In this document: positions 1 through 5,035 of the stretch, one piece after another
How the letters are laid out: each line of letters begins with the position of its first letter
How positions within the stretch are numbered: the stretch's first letter is position 1
DNA from: Algoriphagus sp.
Lineage (GTDB): Bacteria > Bacteroidota > Bacteroidia > Cytophagales > Cyclobacteriaceae
Direction of reading: 5' to 3'
Assembly: GCA_023255285.1 (NCBI GenBank)
Contig: JALRIY010000168.1
Location: forward strand, 1-5,035
Length of the DNA: 5,035 nucleotides
The notes under the pieces: generated by a model
What the model was told of the DNA's origin: nothing
Databases searched by the model: none
What the model saw: only the letters and a program-made list of their open reading frames with translations
Translations under genes and position numbers: made by a program

Positions 1-426
1 AAGGGTTGGATTTTCTCTTTGGTACATCCGGTGTATGATGGAGAGGAGCTCGCTGCAGTGCTCGGGGTGGATTTGACCATAGCCGATGCCATTGAAAGTT
101 ACCTCAATTCAGTGGAGGGCTATTTTGTGTTAGTCAATGGAAAGGGAGATATCATAGGAGGAAAATCTGAGGCGATTGAATTACTGGGAATGCCACTACT
201 CAAAAACCATGTTTATAGAGAATCTATTCAAGAAGACAACTTTCGAGTAGCAGATTTTAATCTTTCCCGGAGTAAAAATAGAGAGGTCAGGCAAATGACT
301 AAGGCCATATTGTCCGAAAAACAATTGTACTTTGATTTTATTGATGATACCCGTATGGGCCGGGTGCTCGGACATACATTTTCTACTATTGATTGGTATT
401 TATTGGAAGTGGTCTTGCCTAATTGA
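1..426 (+). CDS. Cache-domain sensor protein, C-terminal part (5' end outside window)
   Basis: The frame is open from base 1 and ends at TGA 424-426, giving 141 residues. There is no convincing start: the first in-frame candidate is a TTG at 19 in mid-domain, so the gene very probably begins upstream. The visible residues read like the end of a double-Cache (dCache/PDC) ligand-binding domain: a 'W-x-F-S-L-x-x-PVYDGEELAAVLGVDLTI' strand pattern in the first 30 residues, then a second half with 'YFVLVNGKGDIIGG', ending in 'DWYLLEVVLP', the usual last strand. In most Cache sensors a membrane helix follows this strand; here the protein stops, so it is either anchored at its N-terminus or free in the periplasm. 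It lies 2 bases upstream of the hybrid kinase gene, so it probably supplies ligand sensing to that kinase. The family call is by pattern only; the missing N-terminus could carry another domain. Confidence 0.7.
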   Translation, partial: KGWIFSLVHPVYDGEELAAVLGVDLTIADAIESYLNSVEGYFVLVNGKGDIIGGKSEAIELLGMPLLKNHVYRESIQEDNFRVADFNLSRSKNREVRQMTKAILSEKQLYFDFIDDTRMGRVLGHTFSTIDWYLLEVVLPN

Positions 427-428
427 GT

Positions 429-3284
429 ATGAAGAAAGTTTTAGCAAACACAAACTTTCGATTTTCCCTTATCCTAGGGGGGGTACTTATCCTACTAGTA
501 GCAGTGGTGGGTGTTCGCTTTTTTTGGGCAATTTACACCACACAGTTGGATGGTCGAAAAGATTTTTTAAGCCAGCAAACCGATTTGGCGGGTAGGGGTT
601 TGGAAAATGAATTGGATCGATTTGAAGAAGAATCAAGGGTCTTTTTGGGTGAGATGGAGGAGCTTGCTATTGCAGGACGAGGCGCAGAAGAGGGTAAATT
701 GGCTCGAAAAATACTCACTGCCTTTCCTCGTTTGGTAGATACTCTATGGGTAGCAAATCCCTCTGGAATAATCACAAGTTACGTGTATACCGAACGTAAT
801 GATTTTCTGCAACGAACGGTACCGCTATTTCCGAGTGATTCTCTGCGTCACCAACTTTTTTTGCAAGGAAAAAAAGGGCATCAGCTTTTGTTTTCACTTA
901 CGTTGCCACGATTTGCTCAAGATTACTTGGAAAATTTTTACCAAACTCCTGGTGGAGGGAGTTTTCTTTACTTGGGAGGAGAGCTCCTAGATATTGGGTC
1001 TACCAGTTTGCCTCACCTCAAAACCGTGTCCGTAAATGAATTTGAGGGGGTTAAGGAGGACATGTACCAGGGGGTCAAAGGGATTTACCCTGTGAGTTGG
1101 GAACAGGAAGGGGTTCCGGTTAATGGAGTCTTGGCCCAATACCCTTTTTCATTTGGGGACTTGGTGAATCCTTCTGGGTTGATCCTTCTCATCCCAATAG
1201 ATGACTTACGTTCAGGGATTTACCAAACTTATTTTTTATTGTTTGTAGGCATGATTATCATCCTGGTGGTGATTCTCTCTTTTTTCGTTTTTTCGGTGAA
1301 AAACCAACTTGACTATTCCAAAAATCAGGAAGAAAGTTACCGGGAGGTTAGTGAATTGTTTGAGCAACAAAATATGCTACTCAAGGAATTGAGAGGCTTT
1401 GTATTTTTTCACGATTACAGAGGTCAAATTTTGCGAACGAGTAATGAGGTGGAGGATATTTTGGGGTACTCGAAGTCAGATTTCAACTTTGCTTTCAACG
1501 ATGGGTCTACCCACCCAGTGGTTAAAATGGTGAAAGAATCTATTAAAGAGGCTTATTTGGATAAAAAAGAGTTTGTGGACATGGAATTTGATATCCTACG
1601 TGGAGATGGACGTCAAATAAGGCTTCGGATATTTGAAAAGATCACTTACGATGAACTGGGTAGATTTGCCGGAGGCTTGGGCATTTGTACTGATATTTCG
1701 GCGCAGCATGCGGCCAAGTTGAAAATTATCCAAAGCGAAGACCAATTGCGTGCTGTACTCAAAAACTTACCCGATGAAATATTTATTTACGACAATCAGG
1801 GTGAGGTACTCGAGTTTCATGTACAGCCCCGAGGAAATTACATGGATCTTACGCAAGCTAGAGTAGGTAAGAAGATCGAGAAGTTTGTTCCTAAAGCGCA
1901 AGCAGCTGAGGTTACAGCTGCATTTCAAGAAGCAAGACGCACAGGTAATATTCATACGGTGAATGTGAATTGGACGCAGCCAAATTCCCAGCATCAGGTC
2001 TATTACGAGATGCGCTTCTTTCCCTTGGATGCCCAGCAGATGATTTCCATTTCAAAGGACGTCACTAGTCAAAAAATATGGGAAAAAGGATTGTTGGATG
2101 CAATGCATGCTGCCGATCAAGCAAATAAGTCCAAGTCAGAGTTTCTGGCCAACATGAGTCATGAAATTCGTACGCCTCTCAATGGGCTACTTGGAATGAT
2201 CGACCTTTTGGAAAGTACGGAATTGGATCAAATTCAACATCAGTACTTAGAAATCATCAAAAATTCGGGAAGTTCCCTGCTAACGATCATTCGTGATATC
2301 TTGGACTACTCCAAGATTGAAGCAGGGAAGGTGGATATCCATGTGGTGGACTTTTCACCCGTAGAAGAAGTCAAGGCTCAATTGGAGATTCTGGGTGGAA
2401 TCGCTCAAAAGAAAGAGATTTCTTTCCTATTTGAGGAAAAACTTGGTTCCACACTCGTGGTGGAAGCAGATCGGGATAAGATCAACCAGATTTTACTCAA
2501 CTTGATTGGCAACGCGCTCAAGTTTACTCCCGATGGAGGGGAGGTAAAGGTTTCGCTTGTTCAAGAGGAAATTATGGAGGGCTTGTTGATGCTTCAATAT
2601 ACTGTAATGGACACAGGTATTGGCATTTCTAAGGAACATCTACAGCGCCTTGCGCAACCATTTTTTCAAGTAGAGAGCTCTGCCACAAGGGCCTACCAAG
2701 GGACAGGGCTAGGATTAGCTATTGCAAAAAAGATGATTGAGCTCCTTGGGGGAGAATTGGAAATCAGGAGCGAGCCAGGGCAGGGTGCTACCTTCCAGTT
2801 TTCTGTATTGGCCAAAATGAAGCAAGAACCTTTGGCAAAAGTTGTCAAAGACGATTTTCCACAGCTGTTGACGGAAGAATTGGGCAATACTTTTCCACTT
2901 CGAATCTTGATTGCAGAGGACAATGACCTCAATTTGCAGTTGATGGGGTTAATGTTTAAACAACTGGGGTACGGATTTGAAGTGGCAAAAAATGGAAAGG
3001 AAGCCGTAGAAAAAGTAAGTGTCCAAGATTTTGATTTGGTGTTTATGGATGTGCAAATGCCGGTCATGAATGGATTGGAGGCAACTAAGGAGATTCGAAA
3101 AATGGCTCAAGGAAATCAGCTTGTTCTCATAGGACTATCGGCGAATGCCTTTGAAGACGATCAGAATCAAGCACTGGCTGTGGGGATGGATGATTACCTA
3201 ACCAAACCCCTTCGTTTGGCGGTACTTGCAAGCAAATTGGAGCAGTATTATCGGAAGTTGAATGTTCAGGCAAGGTCAGATTGA
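429..3284 (+). CDS. Membrane hybrid sensor histidine kinase (two PAS domains, HisKA, HATPase, receiver)
   Basis: A 951-residue inner-membrane signalling kinase. Domains in order: TM1 about 12-35; a periplasmic region of about 230 residues of PAS/Cache-like character ('LWVANPSGIITSYVY'); TM2 about 268-291; a short helical linker; PAS about 318-425; PAS about 438-550 ('LPDEIFIYDNQGEVLEF', ending 'SKDVT'); HisKA with phospho-accepting His578 in 'NMSHEIRTPLNG'; HATPase with Asn695 in the N box, Asp728 in 'DTGIGIS' and the glycine loop from Gly758 ('GTGLGLAIAKK'); receiver about 826-945 with acidic Glu830/Asp831, phospho-acceptor Asp874, Ser904 and Lys926. All catalytic residues are present. There is no HPt or DNA-binding domain, so the phosphate must pass to proteins encoded elsewhere. 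ATG 429 is chosen; an in-frame TTG at 423 would add two residues and overlap the upstream stop. Near-abutment with the Cache gene implies one operon and translational coupling. The signal sensed is unknown. Confidence 0.96.
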   Translation: MKKVLANTNFRFSLILGGVLILLVAVVGVRFFWAIYTTQLDGRKDFLSQQTDLAGRGLENELDRFEEESRVFLGEMEELAIAGRGAEEGKLARKILTAFPRLVDTLWVANPSGIITSYVYTERNDFLQRTVPLFPSDSLRHQLFLQGKKGHQLLFSLTLPRFAQDYLENFYQTPGGGSFLYLGGELLDIGSTSLPHLKTVSVNEFEGVKEDMYQGVKGIYPVSWEQEGVPVNGVLAQYPFSFGDLVNPSGLILLIPIDDLRSGIYQTYFLLFVGMIIILVVILSFFVFSVKNQLDYSKNQEESYREVSELFEQQNMLLKELRGFVFFHDYRGQILRTSNEVEDILGYSKSDFNFAFNDGSTHPVVKMVKESIKEAYLDKKEFVDMEFDILRGDGRQIRLRIFEKITYDELGRFAGGLGICTDISAQHAAKLKIIQSEDQLRAVLKNLPDEIFIYDNQGEVLEFHVQPRGNYMDLTQARVGKKIEKFVPKAQAAEVTAAFQEARRTGNIHTVNVNWTQPNSQHQVYYEMRFFPLDAQQMISISKDVTSQKIWEKGLLDAMHAADQANKSKSEFLANMSHEIRTPLNGLLGMIDLLESTELDQIQHQYLEIIKNSGSSLLTIIRDILDYSKIEAGKVDIHVVDFSPVEEVKAQLEILGGIAQKKEISFLFEEKLGSTLVVEADRDKINQILLNLIGNALKFTPDGGEVKVSLVQEEIMEGLLMLQYTVMDTGIGISKEHLQRLAQPFFQVESSATRAYQGTGLGLAIAKKMIELLGGELEIRSEPGQGATFQFSVLAKMKQEPLAKVVKDDFPQLLTEELGNTFPLRILIAEDNDLNLQLMGLMFKQLGYGFEVAKNGKEAVEKVSVQDFDLVFMDVQMPVMNGLEATKEIRKMAQGNQLVLIGLSANAFEDDQNQALAVGMDDYLTKPLRLAVLASKLEQYYRKLNVQARSD

Positions 3285-3287
3285 TAA

Positions 3288-3315
3288 CAGCTAACAGTCC
3301 ACGGTCGACAGCCCA
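3288..3315 (+). repeat. Left degenerate heptamer array, four units
   Basis: Four adjoining 7-base units read CAGCTAA, CAGTCCA, CGGTCGA, CAGCCCA, fitting C-R-G-Y-Y-N-A. The array begins 3 bases after the kinase stop codon. It overlaps the outer part of the left arm of the large inverted repeat. The same unit order recurs inverted at 3484-3518. Confidence 0.65.
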
Positions 3316-3377
3316 TTTAATTGAACTTCAACCCTTAATTTTTTAGTTGTTGTTGTAAAAGTGGCTAATCAAAAACG

Positions 3378-3427
3378 AAAAATCCCCCAAGAATTGGAAT
3401 CACTTCTTGGGGGATTTTTATTTTTTT
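3378..3427. terminator. Bidirectional intrinsic terminator between convergent genes
   Basis: A perfect 16-bp stem (3378-3393 paired with 3404-3419) encloses a 10-base loop. The core is CCCCC/GGGGG flanked by AAGAA/TTCTT and runs of A and T. On the plus strand the stem ends in TTTTT followed by A and seven more T. On the minus strand the transcript also ends in a U-rich run, from the A-rich stretch 3371-3382. It can therefore stop transcripts of both the kinase operon and the E2 gene. It lies about 94 bases past the kinase stop and about 100 bases past the E2 stop. Confidence 0.93.
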
Positions 3428-3483
3428 ACATAAAATGGCTGCTTCAGTTCGATCCAACAAGAAAGCCATGTAGTTCAATTAAG

Positions 3484-3518
3484 TCTGCCGTCGACCGTGG
3501 ACTGTTAGCCGCTGACCA
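3484..3518 (-). repeat. Right degenerate heptamer array, five units (inverted)
   Basis: Read on the minus strand, five adjoining 7-base units are TGGTCAG, CGGCTAA, CAGTCCA, CGGTCGA, CGGCAGA. The middle three match the left array except for one base (CGGCTAA versus CAGCTAA). The array begins 2 bases after the E2 stop codon, so both convergent genes end directly against equivalent arrays. Confidence 0.65.
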
Positions 3519-3520
3519 AT

Positions 3521-4816
3521 TTACAAGGCAGTCTCCAAATCAAATTCTTCCAAGTAATCCGCTACTTTACGGACAAACATACCTCCAAGAGAGCCATCCA
3601 CCACGCGATGGTCGTAGGTATGGGAGAGGAACATTTTGTGTCGGATTGCAATCACATCTCCGGTAGGCGTTTCTACTACAGCTGGTTTTTTGACAATGGC
3701 TCCAATCGCCAGGATGGCAACCTGAGGTTGCGGAATGATGGGCGTACCCATGATGTTTCCAAAAGATCCTACATTGGACACGGTATAGGTGCCCCCGGTT
3801 ACATCGTCGGCGGACAACTTGTTGTTGCGGGCGCGGTTGGCAAGATTATTTACTTTTTTGGAGATCCCTACGATATTGAGTTGATCGGCATTTTTAATCA
3901 CCGGTACAATCAGGTTACCCGAAGGCAATGCCACCGCCATCCCAATGTTGATGTCCTTTTTCTTTAAAATATGATCTCCCTCTACGGAAATGTTGATCAT
4001 TGGAAAATCACGAATGGCTTTGGCTACAGCATCGATAAAGAAGGGAGTAAAGGTGATGCCTTCCCCATATTTTGCTCGGTATGCTTCTTTATTTTTTTCT
4101 CTCCAAAGCACAATATTGGTCATGTCAGCCTCTACAAAGGAAGTGACATGGGCTGAAATTCGCTTGGACTCCACCATTCGGCTAGCGATCATTTTTCGCA
4201 TGCGGTCCATTTCTATCAATTCGTCGCCACCAGTAATACTTGGAATCGACTTGGGCTGAGAGATGGAAGGAGGAGATTTTGTTGCTCCGTTATTTTTGAA
4301 ACTTCCGTTGCTTCGAGTGGCTAGGTAGTCCATCACGTCTTGTTTGGTAACCCGACCCTCTGCTCCTGAGCCCGATATGCGTGAAAGTTCGTCCGCAGAA
4401 ATTCCTTCCTCTTTGGCAATGCTTTTGACCAACGGAGAATAGAATCGTCCATCGGATTGGGAAACTGCTTCAGGTTCGACTGCTTTAACTAGGCTGGCCG
4501 TTAGTGCTGGAGCAGCCTGTATAACCTCCTCCTTGGGGGTAACTGGGCTTGCTGGCACTTCTTTAGTAACAGGAACATTGGTTTCAATGATTGCTATCGC
4601 AGAACCTACAGCTACTACCTCACCTTCCTTGGCTAAAATCTTCGTTAAAATGCCCCCATGCGTAGCCGGAACCTCAGTATCCACCTTGTCGGTAGCTACT
4701 TCTAGTACCGATTCATCTGCCTCAATAGAATCTCCTTCCTTCTTGAGCCAAGTAAGGATGGTGCCTTCAATGATACTTTCGCCCATCTTGGGCATGAGCA
4801 TTTCTACACTTGCCAT
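3521..4816 (-). CDS. 2-oxo acid dehydrogenase complex E2 component (dihydrolipoyl acyltransferase)
   Basis: A complete 431-residue E2, the core enzyme that passes acyl groups from a swinging lipoyl arm to coenzyme A in the cytoplasm. Domains: lipoyl domain about 3-79 with lipoylated Lys44 in 'VATDKVDTEV'; Ala/Pro/Val-rich linker 80-123; E1/E3-binding domain about 125-166 ('SPLVKSIAKEEGISADEL', 'GRVTKQDV'); second flexible linker to about 197; catalytic domain about 200-431 with His403 and Asp407 in 'YDHRVVDG' and Ser347 in 'GGTYTVSN', aligning with the Thr/Ser that helps stabilise the transition state. Length is normal for a one-lipoyl E2. Substrate class is uncertain: the 'MPKMGESIIEGTI' start favours a branched-chain 2-oxo acid type (bkdB-like) over succinyl-transferring SucB, but this is inference. 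No E1 or E3 gene is visible beside it. The start is ATG 4814-4816, directly ahead of the lipoyl domain; no clear Shine-Dalgarno is seen. Confidence 0.96.
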   Translation of the reverse strand: MASVEMLMPKMGESIIEGTILTWLKKEGDSIEADESVLEVATDKVDTEVPATHGGILTKILAKEGEVVAVGSAIAIIETNVPVTKEVPASPVTPKEEVIQAAPALTASLVKAVEPEAVSQSDGRFYSPLVKSIAKEEGISADELSRISGSGAEGRVTKQDVMDYLATRSNGSFKNNGATKSPPSISQPKSIPSITGGDELIEMDRMRKMIASRMVESKRISAHVTSFVEADMTNIVLWREKNKEAYRAKYGEGITFTPFFIDAVAKAIRDFPMINISVEGDHILKKKDINIGMAVALPSGNLIVPVIKNADQLNIVGISKKVNNLANRARNNKLSADDVTGGTYTVSNVGSFGNIMGTPIIPQPQVAILAIGAIVKKPAVVETPTGDVIAIRHKMFLSHTYDHRVVDGSLGGMFVRKVADYLEEFDLETAL

Positions 4817-4855
4817 GATACTTTAAGTAATTTAATTGGGTTTATTTTCAAGTTT

Positions 4856-4886
4856 TAAAATTAAATTTTATTGAACTGCTACCCAA
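4856..4886 (-). promoter_or_regulatory. Candidate Bacteroidota-type promoter for the E2 gene
   Basis: On the minus strand a TTG (4884-4886) is followed after 20 bases by TAATTTTA (4856-4863), one base off the Bacteroidota -7 consensus TAnnTTTG. This would start transcription near 4850, leaving a leader of about 33 bases. The region is AT-rich, so chance matches are likely. A second option is a perfect TAAATTTG at 4937-4944 with a TTG 16 bases upstream, a somewhat short spacing. Confidence 0.3.
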
Positions 4887-4961
4887 GTCCTTTTAGTAAA
4901 ATTTTATTTGTTGTGCTTCGAAATACAAATTCGAAGCAAATTTAACACCGCTACCCCAGTC
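4875..4961. repeat. Pair of 15-bp direct repeats upstream of E2
   Basis: The plus strand reads ACTGCTACCCAAGTC at 4875-4889 and ACCGCTACCCCAGTC at 4947-4961, matching at 13 of 15 positions and set 72 bases apart. Each is followed, on the minus strand, by a TAAA(A)TTT-type A/T box. They could be regulator sites or a local duplication. The function is unknown. Confidence 0.4.
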
Positions 4962-5035
4962 AATTGAATGTTGATTATTCGGTCCTGGGTAAGTTGCAAA
5001 AGTTTGACTTCTACAAAATCAGGACCTGCACAGGC
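4904..5035 (-). CDS. Possible C-terminal end of an upstream gene (partial, unrecognised)
   Basis: On the minus strand the frame entering at 5035 stays open for 43 codons and stops with TAA at 4904-4906; the other two minus frames close within a few codons. The visible residues begin 'ACAGPDFVEVKLLQLTQD' and end 'RICISKHNK', with plausible composition but no motif I recognise. If real, the stop lies 87 bases before the E2 start, and the 9-bp palindrome at 4914-4938 falls inside its last codons. Two plus-strand frames over the same stretch are also open to the window edge, so openness alone is weak evidence. It may equally be non-coding upstream DNA. Confidence 0.3.
   Translation of the reverse strand, partial: ACAGPDFVEVKLLQLTQDRIINIQLTGVAVLNLLRICISKHNK
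4914..4938. promoter_or_regulatory. Short perfect palindrome, operator-like or small hairpin
   Basis: TGCTTCGAA pairs perfectly with TTCGAAGCA across a 7-base spacer. It overlaps by two bases the TAAATTTG box at 4937-4944, on its downstream side in the E2 direction, and lies between the two direct repeats. It could be an operator or a weak terminator hairpin of the putative upstream gene. Neither role is shown; there is no clean T-run directly after it. Confidence 0.35.

Larger units (their letters stand above)
3288..3518. repeat. Concentric palindromic intergenic element with heptamer-built arms
   Basis: The element fills almost the whole gap between two convergent genes. Arms 3290-3327 and 3472-3509 are inverted copies: the outer 20 bases are perfect (GCTAACAGTCCACGGTCGAC) and the next 18 match at 14 positions, including an 11-base perfect run TTAATTGAACT. 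The midpoint of the arms is 3399.5. The terminator hairpin inside is centred at 3398.5, so the two palindromes are concentric. Spacers of about 50 bases on each side show only faint complementarity. There is no open frame that looks coding and no obvious target-site duplication. It may be a non-autonomous mobile or REP-like repeat; copy number cannot be judged from this window. Confidence 0.75.

Noticed and set aside
2693..3067. Minus-strand open frame opposite the kinase HATPase and receiver
   Set aside because: It is antisense to strongly conserved kinase motifs and has no family features.
3288..3518. Calling the intergenic element an insertion sequence or MITE outright
   Set aside because: No transposase and no visible target-site duplication; without copy-number data only a palindromic repeat can be supported.
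3361..3666. Plus-strand open frame of about 100 codons across the intergenic gap and the E2 3' end
   Set aside because: It starts with GTG, runs through the terminator hairpin and the right heptamer arm, then antisense to E2, and has no recognisable protein pattern.
3608..3967. Plus-strand open frame antisense to the E2 catalytic domain
   Set aside because: It lies wholly opposite a well-supported gene with intact motifs; its composition looks like a reverse-complement shadow.
4533..4826. Plus-strand open frame antisense to the E2 lipoyl domain
   Set aside because: Ser/Thr/Pro-rich shadow of the Ala/Val/Glu-rich E2 linker and lipoyl domain; no independent support.
3320..4884. Similarity between ATTGAACTTCAACCC (3320-3334) and ATTGAACTGCTACCC (4870-4884)
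   Set aside because: 13 of 15 matches at this separation are expected several times by chance in a 5-kb window.
4981..5026. GGTCCTG...CAGGACC inverted repeat (7 bp, 32-base loop) as an RNA gene or tRNA
   Set aside because: The geometry does not fit a tRNA, the interior pairs only weakly, and a 7-bp match at this distance can be chance.
1..5035. CRISPR array, phage, toxin-antitoxin or defence genes
   Set aside because: No spaced identical repeats, and no protein motifs of such systems on either strand.

Overview
The window looks like chromosomal DNA from a Bacteroidota bacterium, possibly Cytophagia/Cyclobacteriaceae-like. This is inferred from moderate GC with AT-rich intergenic DNA, starts without clear Shine-Dalgarno sequences, TTG/TAnnTTTG-type promoter candidates, and the style of the hybrid kinase and the acyltransferase. 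No marker gene fixes the taxonomy.

Layout: (1) positions 1-426, plus strand, hold the C-terminal part of a Cache-type sensor protein whose start lies outside the window. (2) Two bases later, 429-3284 encodes a complete 951-residue membrane hybrid histidine kinase: TM1, a periplasmic sensor region, TM2, two PAS domains, HisKA, HATPase and a receiver. The two genes appear translationally coupled, which suggests a periplasmic ligand sensor feeding a hybrid kinase. (3) The 236-bp gap between convergent genes (3285-3520) is unusually structured. A strong bidirectional intrinsic terminator sits almost exactly at the centre of a much larger inverted repeat, and the arms of that repeat are built from degenerate 7-bp units. 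(4) 3521-4816, minus strand, encodes a complete 431-residue E2 acyltransferase of a 2-oxo acid dehydrogenase complex, with one lipoyl domain, a peripheral-subunit-binding domain and a catalytic domain. (5) 4817-5035 is the E2 upstream region. It contains a candidate promoter, a near-perfect direct repeat pair, a short perfect palindrome, and possibly the last 43 codons of another minus-strand gene.

The sensor genes and the E2 gene have no evident functional link; they are convergent neighbours sharing a terminator. The coding genes belong to well-known families. The part most worth a second look is the nested palindromic, heptamer-built element at 3288-3518, which resembles a non-coding interspersed repeat adapted as a shared 3' end.
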